From Larix kaempferi (Eukaryota > Streptophyta > Pinopsida > Pinales > Pinaceae), in NCBI GenBank assembly GCA_027924585.1, contig BSBM01000252.1:3162001-3226000 (forward strand): DNA of 64,000 nt. Reading direction: 5' to 3'. The notes beneath the pieces were generated by a model. The model searched no databases. It saw only the letters and a program-made list of their open reading frames with translations, and was not told the DNA's origin. This document shows positions 51,810-63,225 of the stretch, piece after piece; the first letter of the stretch is position 1; the number at the start of each line of letters is the position of its first letter. The translations under genes were made by a program, and so were the position numbers.

Positions 51810-54490
51810 TAACCTGAAGGAAGACAAGGTATGGCACTTACGACACTTGCTTTACTTACGACAATTTGAAGGTTAGGGTTTTACATAGCAAAAACCAGTC
51901 ATCATGGAACTTTCGCTATAAATCCATTTTGGCGAAGGTTCAGGGTCTGAAAAGTTTACAGGTCGAAGATAACATCCCCAGGTACCTTGTGTCCAAAGGG
52001 AATCCTTAGATTCGTTGTACTTTGTGAGTTATGATCAGTACAAGTTAGGGTTTCTGCCTCTTCTAGATCTCAGTCAAAATCAGGTGACCTTGGAAAAAAG
52101 GTCATAACTTGGGCTAGGAAGCTCCAAATGAAATTTCGTAAAAAGTGACAGGTAGTAAACAGACTGTACTATCTCAGGAAACATTTTCAGAGGCCGAAGG
52201 TGAACCAGTGACACGTGTCACGCCGTACAAGTTTGCTCTCCTGTTTTATCCCATAAACAGGTCACGTTGCGACACTTGGCATAAATCTCTCTCAGAGAGT
52301 CCAATTGAGGTCAGACCTGTTATGATGGAAATATAACAGGTCAAGCTATCTCAAGAAATGTTTTCAGAGGCCGAAGTTCAAACAGTGACACGTGGCATGC
52401 CGTACAAGTTCGCTCTCCTGTTTTATCCCATAAACAGGTCATGTTGCAACACTTGGCATAACTCTGTCTCAGAAAACCCAATTGAGGTTAGACCTATCAG
52501 GATGGAAAGATGACACGTCAAGATACTGCAGAAAAAGGGTTTCAGACCCTGTGGAGCAAAAATTTCAGAGTTATAGCAGAAACAATTAGGTGCATATTTC
52601 TGTCAAAACAGAATTATTTTTGGAGCACCTTTATTCATAGCTTCCGGAATTTAGGGTTTCGGAGAAAGTTAGAATTTTTGGAATCGGAGTCCACGGCTGA
52701 ATTCTACTCAGGAAAATCGAAATTTAGAGACCAAGATCGAATTTTTTTGGTTGGGTGGAAGACCGGGCTTGATCAAACCCCAGTTCAGGATTTTGATCGG
52801 AAAGATGGAAAATTAGGGCTTCAGCAAAAGTTGGAATTTTTTGAAGTCTGTAACCACGGCTGGAAGCTCCTAAGAAAAATAAGAGTTTAGAGCCTTGGAT
52901 CGAACCTTTTGTTTGGGTAGAAGGGTGGGCTTCATCAAACCCTAGTTCGGGATCCTGTCCAGAAGATCCAGAAGTTTCAAAGGCAATTTTGAGGGGTCAA
53001 ATTTTGGAAATTCCAAAATTGAAGTATGCTAGTATGATCAGCTCAGCAAGACATATTCTTTCATCCATTCATAAGTGTGAAAGTCAAAGATTGAATTTTT
53101 AGGGTTTCTCTAGAAAACCCTAATTAAACTCCAGATCAAGTTTCAGGGGGAGTTGAGGCTAAGGACTCACATAAGAATACTACAAGAAGTCTCGACAGGT
53201 ATGACTTAAGGAGGCTCAGGTATGTCTTGAAATCTAATTCTTGATTAAGTTCATGATGTGTTTGTCTTCATATTATTTATTAGTACAATCTTGATTAATG
53301 TTAGAATTGTCTTATCACCCTAGTAACAGTATGAATGCATGTGAATGATCAAAGACATTCATTGATTAGGGCTATATGATTGTACTAATGCATTATGATG
53401 TTGTGTGAGGTTGATGTTGTTTGCTAACAAGGCTCAGGTACATCACAAAAGACAAATCAGGTTCCATGACCATGAAAACATGAAGACAAAGACTCATCCA
53501 TAATCTTTGTTCTACTTACGAGGTATGTATGACTTTGTTATATTATGCTTAACCTATGAGACATGCAGGTTCTGGCTCAGGATCTCTAAATCATTGAAGA
53601 GATTGTTTAGGTATGTTGTACATAACTAAGTAGGTATACTAATCCAGGTATGTTTCCCATGAATCTTACCTTGTGTTAGGTTCCCTTATATAAGTATACT
53701 TGGAATGATTGGTTATGCTTATTCATAAAGTTAGTAATCAAGGGATTATGCATATTATGTCTTTTATCTTGATTGATGATATGCATGAGTAAAAGAAGAC
53801 TTCCCTGAAATCTTGAATACTAATGTTTATTAACTATAATCATGACTATACATTTTCAAGATTATTTAGAACTATAATGTTTTGATAGCATTTAGAATAT
53901 ACTAATGAGTGTATATTTGTGGATCAGATCATGAGGATGACTCTTGAGCATGCACAGTGGTACAGAATGAATAGAAGTTCAAAAGACATACAGAAGATCA
54001 AGCGGGAGGCAACCACACAAACATAAAAGATAAGTATTTGAGTTGTTATTTGAAATAGTAATGATATTGCCTGTAATAGGTTGTATGCATATTTGTATTC
54101 CTAGAATATATAATGCTGAGTGTAAACATTCATAGAGCATTGAACAGTATACTACTAATGTGCATATGATTGGTAAGTTGTACAAACATTCCATTGTTGC
54201 TTGTCTAGAATGAAACCTCTTTGCTGACATGCTGAGAGCTGTGCACACTCTCGATAGTATGTTCTGGTAGAGATGGAAGGCATCTAGATAGCCATTGTAT
54301 GCATACAGGATATGGGAAAGTGTTGTGCCAAAGTATTGGTCAAATTAGTTGCATAAATATGTAAATGATATCTGTATGCATAATAGGTTACCATGTCAAT
54401 ATGATTTGATGATTATGAAGTATTACTAATCATGTACTTAATTTTGATTTGTAGGAAAGGTCATGAAGAATGATGGACACCGTACAAGTG
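51810..54490 (+). other. Element G 5' leader and gag-less interior
   Basis: No gag or protease motif in any frame. A unit of about 175 bp is duplicated at about 52170-52510 (TTTTCAGAGGCCGAAG; CTCTCCTGTTTTATCCCATA), and one of about 155 bp at 52655-52960, related to the leaders of C and B. From 53190 to 53660 the sequence CAGGTATG/AGGTATGT recurs five times, resembling splice donor sites, but I can define no exon. The remainder to 54490 is AT-rich without a signal. Confidence 0.6.
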
Positions 54491-54680
54491 ATGGATGTTC
54501 AAACAAGAAGATTTACAAATCAAACAAAATATAGAAGGCTCATGGCTAGAATATTCTTTTAGAAAGGGGAAGAGAATCATGATGAGATGTTTGCTCCAAG
54601 TGGCTAGATAAGACCATTCTCTTAATGGTGTAATTAAAAAAAGAAGTGTGAAACAGGTTCTGTATGGGTTCCCAGGATCG
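54491..54680 (+). pseudogene. Element G: fossil fragment of copia reverse transcriptase
   Basis: A plus-strand frame reads KYRRLMARIFF, a stop, KGEENHDEMFAPSG, a stop, IR. This lines up with the RT motif [28 protein letters not shown] of element C. A few bases on, KTILLNGVIKKR matches KTTFLNGVIEEE, with about 25 codons missing between. It is the only coding relic in G and shows that G derives from a complete copia element by internal deletion. Confidence 0.65.
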
Positions 54681-55168
54681 ATAGTAATTGATGAGAATAC
54701 ATGTGAGGATTGCATCATCCTTGAACACAAGTTCTAAAGTGAGCCATAGACAAGTGTCTCCGAGAAAGAAGAGGGATTGTATCATCCTTGAACACTTGTT
54801 CTAAAGAGAGCCGTAGATGTATGTCTTCGAAAATGAAGTCCTTGGTGGACTTGAGGGGATTGGATCATCCCTGGACTTCAGTCCTAAAGAGAGCCGTAGA
54901 CATATGTCTTCGAGAATGAAGTCCTTGGTGGACATGATAGGATTGCATCATCCTCAAGAGAGCCGTAGACGTATGTCTTCGAGAATGATGTCCTTGGTGG
55001 ACTTGAGGGGATTGGATCATCCCTGGACTTCAGTCCTAAAGAGAGCCGTAGACGTATGTCTTCGAGAATGAAGTCCTTGGTGGACTTGAGGGGATTGGAT
55101 CATCCCTGGACTTCAGTCCTAAAGAGAGCCGTAGACGTATGTCTTCGAGAATGAAGTCCTTGGTGGAC
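54681..55168 (+). repeat. Element G 3' region: 85-bp-type units
   Basis: Five or six diverged units related to C's 85-bp unit (GGATTGGATCATCC, GGACTTCAGTCC, GTATGTCTTCGAGAATGA). The first two units have GAAC...GTTC in place of GGAC...GTCC, so both arms of the hairpin changed. Confidence 0.75.
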
Positions 55169-55900
55169 GGTTGAGAATTAAGTCATCCTTGGATGTAGGT
55201 CCTAAATGTATGGTTGAGGATTAAGTCATCCTTGGATGTAGGTCCTAAAGGTACGGTGGAGGATTAAGTCATCCTTGGACGTAGGTCCTAAATGTACGGT
55301 GGAGGATTAAGTCATCCTTGGACGTAGGTCCTAAATGTACGGTTGAGGATTAAGTCATCCTTGGACGTAGGTCCTAAAGGTACGGTTGAGGATTAAGTCA
55401 TCCTTGGACATAGGTCCTAAATGTACGGTGGAGGATTAAGTCATCCCTGGATGTAGGTCCTAAATGTACGGTGGAGGATTAAGTCATCCTTGGACGTAGG
55501 TCCTAAATGTACGGTGGAGGATTAAGTCATCCTTGGATGTAGGTCCTAAATGTACGGTGGAGGATTAAGTCATCCTTGGACGTAGGTCCTAAAGGTACGG
55601 TGGAGGATTAAGTCATCCTTGGATGTAGGTCCTAAATGTACGGTTGAGGATTAAGTCATCCTTGGACGTAGGTCCTAAATGTATGGTGGAGGATTAAGTC
55701 ATCCTTGGACGTAGGTCCTAAATGTACGGTGGAGGATTAAGTCATTCTTGGACGTGGTCCTAAATGTATGGTTGAGGATTGAGTCATCCTTGGACGTGGT
55801 CCTAAATGTACGGTTGAGGATTGAGTCATCCTTGGACGTGGTCCTAAATGTACGGTTGAGGATTGAGTCATCCTTGGACGTGGTCCTAAATGTACGGTTG
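55169..55900 (+). repeat. Element G 3' region: 43-bp array (about 17 units)
   Basis: Units of 43 bp (GGATTAAGTCATCC, TTGGACGTAGGTCCTAAA) with a few 42-bp units at the end. Same core as C's 42-bp array with one extra base. Confidence 0.85.
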
Positions 55901-56175
55901 TGGATTAAATAATCCTTGGACAGTAAATCCAGTAATTCCGAAAGGAAGGATAGTCCTAAATGAATTAAGTGGATTAAATCATCCTTGGACAGTAAATCCA
56001 GTAATTCCGAAAGGAAGGATAGTCCTAAATGAATTGAGTGGATTAAATCATCCTTGGACAATAAATCCAGTAATTCCGAAAGGAAGGATAGTCCTAAATG
56101 AATTGAGTGGATTAAATCATCCTTGGACAGTAAATCCAGTAATTCCGAAAGGAAGGATAGTCCTAAATGAGATTG
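55901..56175 (+). repeat. Element G 3' region: four 69-bp units
   Basis: Each has GGATTAAATCATCC, then an inserted block with TTCCGAAAGGAA (a 4-bp stem closed by GAAA), then ATAGTCCTAAATGA. The period is a multiple of three, which explains the open frame at 55890-56222. Confidence 0.85.
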
Positions 56176-56925
56176 AGTGGACTAATCATCCTGTAAATAG
56201 ATTGGGATTGCCTCATCCCTAGACATGGTGAGATGTCTTAAAGTGATAAGGACTAATCATCCTGTAAATAGATTAGGATTGCCTCGTCCCTAGACATGGT
56301 GAGATGTCTTAAAGTGATAAGGACTAATCATCCTGTAAATAGATTGGGTTTTCCTCGTCCCTAGACATGGTGAGATGTCTTAAAGTGATAAGGACTAATC
56401 ATCCTGTAAATAGATTGGGATTTCCTCGTCCCTAGACATGGTGAGATGTCTTAAAGTGATAAGGACTAATCATCCTGTAAATAGATTGGGTTTGCCTCGT
56501 CCCTAGACATGGTGAGATGTCTTAAAGTGATAAGGACTAATCATCCTGTAAATAGATTGGGATTACCTCGTCCCTAGACATGGTGAGATGTCTTAAAGTG
56601 ATAAGGACTGATCATCCTGTAAATAGATTGGGATTGCCTCGTCTCTAGACATGGTGAGATGTCTTAAAGGGATAAGGACTAATCATCCTGTAAATAGATT
56701 GGGATTGCCTCGTCCCTAGACATGGTGAGGTGTCTTAAAGTGATAAGGATTGATCATCCTGTAAGTTGATCTGGATTGCATCATCCATAGACATGAGAGT
56801 TGTCTTAAACTGAGAGGGACTGATCATCCCGTAAGCGGATCAGGATTGTATCATCCTTGAACCTATGTCCTAAAGTGAGAGGGATTGATCATCCCGTAAT
56901 TGGATCTTGTGTGTTGCAGGGTATG
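56176..56925 (+). repeat. Element G 3' region: 71-bp array (about eight units) and variants
   Basis: Units of 71 bp with GGACTAATCATCC, GGGATTGCCTCGTCCC and AGACATGGTGAGATGTCT (6-bp stem). Variants at 56760-56925 return toward the GGATTGCATCATCC / GACC...GTCC form. Confidence 0.85.
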
Positions 56926-57540
56926 CTGCTATTGTGTATACTTGTATTGATGAGGATACTTGTATTGATGATATGTATACTTGTATTGATGAGGATACTT
57001 GTATTGATGATATGTATACTTGTATTGATGAGGATACTTGTATTGCTGATGTTTATACTTGTATTGATGAGGATACTTGTATTGATGATGTGTATACTTG
57101 TATTGATGATGTGTATACTTGTATTGATGAGGATACTTGTATTAATGATATTTATACTTGTATTGATGATGTTGTTGATCGTGATGATCTAGATGATGAT
57201 GTTGTTGATCGTGATGATCTAGATGATGATGATGTTGATCGTGATGATATAGATGATGATGCTGCTGATCGTGATGATCTTGATGATGATGCTGCTGATC
57301 ATGATGATCTAGATGATGATGCTACTGATCGTGTGATGACGATGCTGATGATCGTGTGATGACGATGCTGATGATCGTGTGATGACGATGCTGATGATCA
57401 TGTGATGACGATGCTGATGATCGTGTGATGACGATGTTGATGATCGTGATGCTGATGACGATGAAGATGATCGTGTGATGATGATGCTGATGATTGTGAG
57501 ATGATGATGCTGATGATCGTGAGGATCCAAATGTTGATGT
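56926..57540 (+). repeat. Element G 3' region: TATACTTGTATTGATGA repeats and GATGATCGTG minisatellite
   Basis: Repeats of TATACTTGTATTGATGA and GGATACTTGTATTGATGA at 56935-57170. GATCGTGATGATCTAGATGAT units follow to 57320. Then comes the 23-bp minisatellite shared with C (57325-57525). Open frames across it are repeat artefacts. Confidence 0.8.
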
Positions 57541-57744
57541 TGCTGTAGTTGTTCGAGTGCTGCAGAAGATAAAGACTCAGTACTGAAGATGTTGATGTTC
57601 CAGTATTGAAGATGTTACAGTAACTGCTTGAGTTACTGATGATGTTGAGAAAGCTTCCAATGATTTATAGATGTATCATGTATGATGTTGATGACTCCTT
57701 GCTCGTGCAGATGCTGTTATAATATCCTTCTCGTTAAGGGGGAG
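57541..57744 (+). other. Element G 3' end with polypurine tract
   Basis: Short unique segment similar to 29741-29896 in C, ending in TTAAGGGGGAG (57734-57744) next to the LTR. Confidence 0.8.
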
Positions 57745-58349
57745 TGTTGAGATATTGTAACTTCAAAGAATATTATATTTGTACTTTATTATTCCGGAGA
57801 TGTTTCATTCCTCCGTGAAGATCTTATTGTATATCCGGAGATGTTTATTCCTCCGTTGGAATGTGGTAACTTGGGTTATTAGACTTCCCTAGTGGGGGTC
57901 GGCCCTGTATGTGTTATGTGGGTCAAAGGGTTATTAGACCCACCATGTGGGGGTCGGCCCAGTCAGTTATAATGGGGTATTTAACCTAATGGTTAAATAC
58001 GAGCCTATATGTACTTGTGTAAAATACATATCAGAGTAGTGTATAAATAGAGGAGGTGTGTTCCTCATTATACACATTCACTCACTTGAGGATAGCGCAC
58101 TTGTGGAGGAGAGGTCTGCTATTGTGGAGGAGGAGATCATGTCTCAGGGTTTCATCTTTGTATATTGCTGGTCATCTATATTGAGGAAGCTTTGCTGGGT
58201 TTTCTACCCCATGAGGGTTTCCCAGGATAAATCTCTGTCTCTTGTGTTTATGCTATGCTTGTTGTTTCTTCAGTGATCCTGTATATGCTATTATTGTGAA
58301 ATGGAATGTAATGCTGCTATTTTCTGTCTTAGCATATTAAATCTTAACA
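57745..58349 (+). repeat. Element G 3' LTR
   Basis: A 605-bp copy of the 51248-51797 LTR, carrying the 55 bp that the 5' copy lacks (around TGTATGTGTTATGTGGG). TATAAATAG lies at 58042-58050. Confidence 0.92.
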
Positions 58350-61300
58350 CACATTTCCTTACTTAGACTGAAGTGGATGGCTAAAGGTGTACTTACTAGT
58401 TTTGAATTCTTCATTCTAAACCTCTCCAACACCTTTTGTATGTACTCACTCTGAGATAATGTCAATTTGCGATTTTTCCTGTCTCTCGTTATTCTCATAC
58501 CAAGGATTTGCTTTGCAGCACCCAAATCCTTCATCACAAATGAATTAGCTAGCTTTCTTTTGAGTACATTTATATCCTGCATGTTAGACCCCGCAGCGAG
58601 CATGTCATCCACATACAATAACAAGATAATATATCTTTCATTTTCTAGCTTCTTGAAATAAACACAGTGGTCAAAATGACATCTACTATAACCTTGTTTT
58701 GTCATAAACCTATCAAATTTTAAATACTACTGCCTTGGAGCTTGCTTCAAGCCATACAACTCTTTTTCAACCTACATACCAAGTTCTCCTTACCTTTGAC
58801 CTCATACCCTTGTGGCTACTACATATATATATCTTCCTCCAAATCCCTATGGAGAAAGGTTGTTTTTACATCTAACTATTCAAGATGAAAATCTTCTACC
58901 ACCACTAGACTTAAGATAGTCCTAATTGAAGTCATCTAAACAACAAGAGAAAATATTTCATCAAAATCTATACCTTTCTTCTATGCAAACCCCTTTACAA
59001 CAAGTCTGGCCTTGTACCGCTCCTTACCTCCTTCTTCTTCCTTCAACCTGTAAATCCATTTGTTCCACAATGCTCTTTTATTAGCATGCAACTGAACCAA
59101 ATCCCAAGTCTGGTTTCCTACCAATGAGTTCATCTCCTCATTCATGCCTTTCTCCCACTTCTTTCTAGTTTCCACCTGCATTGCTTCTTCATAACACTCT
59201 AGTTCACCAGCATCAGTCATCAATAAATAATACATTGAAGGAGAGTATCGTTCAGGGAGTCTACTTAACCTGTTAGATCTTCTTGCAGTTGCAGGAGTTC
59301 CAAGTACTTGCTGTTGTTCTTGATTTTCTGACACCTTTGGAACTTCATTTTATTTAATTTCATCAAGTACTGTGTACTCTGTGTTTTCCTTTTCCTGTTT
59401 CTTTCCCTGCAACTGATCTTTATACATGACCTTTTGATTGAATATCACATCTCTACTCCTAATGATTTTGTTATTTTCATAATCCCATAAGCGATAACCA
59501 AAATCATCAATCCCATATCCAATAAAGGTACATTTCTTGGATTTAGCTTCAAGCTTTGTTCTATTATCTTTATCAACATGGAAAAATGCTTCACAACCAA
59601 AAGTTCTCATAAATGAGTAGTTTACCTTTTTACCTGTCCATGCCTCCTTTGGAATGCCACCATCCAAAGCACTTGAAGCTCCTCTGTTTATTAAATAAAA
59701 AATAGTATTTATAGCATCTGCCCAAAACTGTAAGGGCAACCCTGCATGCAATCTCATACACCTTGCACGCTCCATGATTGTTCTATTCATTCTTTCAGAC
59801 ATACCATTTTCTTGTGGTTTTCTTGGGACTTTCTTCTCTCTACGAATCCCATGGTATGAACAATGACTATCAAAGTCCTTGTCACAGTACTCACCTCCAT
59901 TATCAGATTTGAGACACTTCAACCTTTTTCCTGTCTCATTTTCAACAAAGCTTCCCACTTCTTAAAAGTAGCAAACACATCAGATTTCTATCTAATGCAA
60001 TAAACCCAAGTTTTCCTAGTTGCATCATCAATAAATGTAACATAATAATGAGAGCCACCAAGAGATTGTACCTGAGCCGGTCCCCATACATCTGCATGCA
60101 CAAGCTCTAAATTTTCATTCTTCTTCTATTTCCCAACCCTGAGAAATCTGACTCTCTTTTATTTTACATAAACACAGTTCTCACGGAATTCTAAACTTAC
60201 CTGCTTCAAATCTGGTAGCAACTTCCTTAAGTGGAGAATCTGCATCCCCTTCTCACTCATGTGGCCAAGCCTAGCCAAGCCTATGATGCCACAATGCTAT
60301 ATTTATTCTTATGGAAGCTAAAGAGATAGAATGATCAGTATTATGAGGACATAAATACAACGTACCTACCCTGTCTCCTTCTGCTATCACCATTGATCCT
60401 TTAGTGATCTTCCACCACTTTTCTCCAAATGTAGATAGACAGCCGCCATCTCCCAACTTCCCTGTTGAGATCAGATTTCTTTTCATAGCAGGAATATGCC
60501 TTACATCTTTCAACAGCCAATCGGTTCCATTCTAAACTTTTATCCATACCTTACGCATTCCAACAATTTTACATGGCTCATCACCACCCAATAAAACATG
60601 TCCAAAATTTCCTGGAACCTAATCATGAAAGTATTTCCTATGGGGTGTAGCATGACATGAAGCCCCTAAATCTACTACCCAATAATCACTAGTATTATAT
60701 AATGCAAGAATCAAAGCATCTTGTAACACACTACCTGCTACATTTGCTTCCTGGGTAGTTTCCTGCTATGCATCTCCTTTATTCTTTAGAGATCTGCAGT
60801 CTTTCTTCAGATGTCCTTTCTTTCCACAGTTCCAGCACTCTATCTTTCCCAGTCTGGACTTGGATCTGCCCGTTTTAGACTTGCCATGATTACCTTGGCT
60901 CTTTCCTCTCTCCTTTTGTCTTCCCCTACTCTCCATGGTCAACTCATTACCTGATGTCTCACCTGTGCTTTTTCTTCGCATTTCCTCGCCAAGAATAACA
61001 CCAATAACATCATCAAATTTCAAGGTGTTTGAACCAGAGACAAAGTTACTCACAGCCATGACCAAGCTATTCCAGCTTTCTGGAAATGAACACAAGATTA
61101 GAAGAGACCTAACCTCATCATCAAAGTTCACACTTACAGAACTTAGTTGATTTGTAACCATATTAAACAAATTTAAATGATCAGTAACAGATCCACCTTC
61201 ATATATCTTCATATTAGATAAACGCTTCATTAGAAATACCTTGTTGGAGGCCGAAGGTTTTTCATACAGCTTACCTAGTGCGCTCATCAAGCCCTTCATT

Positions 61301-61539
61301 GTTGTTTCTTTTGAGATATTGAAAGCCACCGACGAAGCCAGGCTTAGCCGTATTCTTCCCAGAGCCTTTCTGTCAAGAACCTCCCATTCTTCGTCCTTCA
61401 TGGCCGTCGACTACTTTGATCTTCCTCCCAATGGCAGGAATAGATCCTTCTGGTACAGATAGTCCTTCATTTGCATTTTCCATAACTGGAAGTTTTGGAC
61501 ATTAAACTTCTCGACCTTAAACTTTCCTTCTTCTGCCAT
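58350..61539 (-). pseudogene. Element H gag-pol polyprotein (Tork-like copia), first part
   Basis: The minus strand starts at ATG 61539 (MAEEGKFKVEKFNVQNFQLW, the copia gag start). Gag is followed by the zinc knuckle CWNCGKKGHLKKDC near 60840. The protease active site reads VVDLGASCHAT near 60680, where DSGAS is expected, so the catalytic loop is damaged. Integrase carries LWHHRLG, KSDNGGEYCD and ENGMSERMNRTIMERAR (59960-59350). RT carries NKWIYRLKEEEGGKERYKARL (59060) and LLLYVDDMLAAGS (about 58620), and ends at LSKEM by the G insertion. Stops lie after LPLGGRSK, around the protease and in RT, with at least one frameshift between 58980 and 58705. It continues at 51242. Confidence 0.9.
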
Positions 61540-61600
61540 TGCTCCCACTTGAACCAGAAACCCTAGTTTCCTGCGGGTTTATCTACGAAATAGACCTTCG

Positions 61601-61612
61601 GCTCTGATACCA
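61601..61612 (-). other. Primer-binding site of element H
   Basis: On the minus strand TGGTATCAGAGC lies about one base from the 5' LTR end. Confidence 0.85.
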
Positions 61613-61613
61613 A

Positions 61614-62127
61614 TCATTAGAAAAACAAGATCGCAAAGAAATAACAATAAATAGAAATGAAAATATAATCACACATACACATTACAAGAGAGACACAAAT
61701 ATATTATGGTTCACCCAACTTGGGATACGTCCACACTAAAGTTGCCAGTCCTTATTATTATACCATCCATCAAAGTGAAGGGATACAACCTGCAGCACAG
61801 CTGCTGCACTTCCTCTTCACTGTTTCAGAGTCTCTCTCTTGATCTCAGAGATCTTTACAATGCATAAAATCTAATACATCAACCCTAGCCGTGTTACCAT
61901 GACTTTCTTCTATAAGGGAAATACAATGGGAAAATACCATGGGTTACCCAAAACCACGGGCCTGAAATCTGTTGGCGAAACAACCCAAAAACATTTCTCG
62001 GGGGCCCGCTGGCCCCCGTGCCCCCTGGACCCCCTGGGATCGTGTCGGGATCATAACCAAACCTGGGGTACGGACATGGCTGAATAATAATATCTTTGAA
62101 TCTAGAGTTCAAGCTCCACAACCAACA
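61614..62127 (-). repeat. Element H 5' LTR
   Basis: A copy of 49892-50459 of about 514 bp. The left end has decayed to TCATTAG from TGTTAG; the right end CAACCAACA is intact. It is followed by CAATC, the target duplication. Confidence 0.85.
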
Positions 62128-62656
62128 CAATCGTATTCTCCATCACCAAAAAACTATAAAAAGGTGATAGGGGCTCCTCACTATTCATCCATATTCATCT
62201 TATCCTTATGTTTCCAAATTCACTCTTGAGAGCCCTAGACTCACTTTTGAGTTTGAAGATGCCCATTAGAGCATTAGAGAAGAAGAGACCATTGGAACAT
62301 TGAGGCATCTCAACCTTGCAGCTGCCCCAACTCAACCATCCTCACCATTGAGGTAATATGATTTGTGTAAAGCTATTTTTTCCATTAATAAAGAATTTGT
62401 TTTACATAGAGATCTGAGTTCTTTACCATTTACTTTCAAGTTTTTACATGCACATGCTAGATCTACTTTTTATATTCAGTTATTGTCTTTCATATCTTAG
62501 ATCATAATTTGTTTTTATCTTAGTTTTTTACATGCTTTAATCGAGACTGCTACTACAAGTTAGTAGGTGCACATATGCACATGCTTGGGTTTTAGACTAC
62601 TACTACAAGTTAGTAGGTGCACATCTGCACATGCTTGGGTTAAAACCCAAGAAACA
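62128..62656. repeat. Solo LTR I (D family), second part
   Basis: Resumes the D-type LTR: CACCAAAAAACTATAAAAAGG corresponds to D's CACCAAAAAACTATAAATAGG near 8110-8134. The end contains a duplicated block of about 50 bp with TTAGTAGGTGCACAT and GCACATGCTTGGGTT (62550-62645), ending GAAACA at 62656. Confidence 0.75.
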
Positions 62657-63225
62657 ACTAGCAAATCTAATTGACTAACCATACCAGGGATTAATCAAAT
62701 GTCATCTCTGCACACGATTTCATTCCTTTACTCATCTCGACTTCATCATATGAATCAATTAATCATGCATTATTGTGATTTTTAGAATCATTATATGGAT
62801 ATCATATGGTTTTAAACTTTCATTAAGTTATATGCATGCGATCTATCATTGTATTAATCAAAATTCATCATGTTTTTTTATGTCACCTATGCTTATAATC
62901 TCATGATGAAAATTACATTCAACCTGTCCAAAGTTTACTTTGAACATGGTTGAATATGTCATAACCATACAAATTCACTAATGCATGCATATTTATGATG
63001 GCGCATGATTCAAGATTTTTAAATGATAGTGTGGTCGTTCAAACATGCTAAATCTCTGCCTCACGATCATTCAACCGTCCAAATGGATCATATTTTAAAC
63101 CAATGCCTGCGTGATTTTTACCTTCATTCTGCTCGCTCTTGTCCTCTCTGAGTCCATCCAGCTGCATTTCTTGCATTCCCTGTAACCCCCTGTATCCCTT
63201 TCATCCATTTACCTCTGTCTAACAA
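62657..63225. other. Region between LTR I and the decayed ORF
   Basis: AT-rich sequence with no repeat, LTR or coding signal that I can recognise. It may be the 3' part of element A or older host DNA. Confidence 0.35.

Noticed and set aside
56857-57359. Two overlapping frames (111 and 150 codons) rich in Cys-Ile-Asp or Leu-Val-Leu
   Set aside because: Both arise from short-period repeats in G's 3' region; no independent coding evidence.
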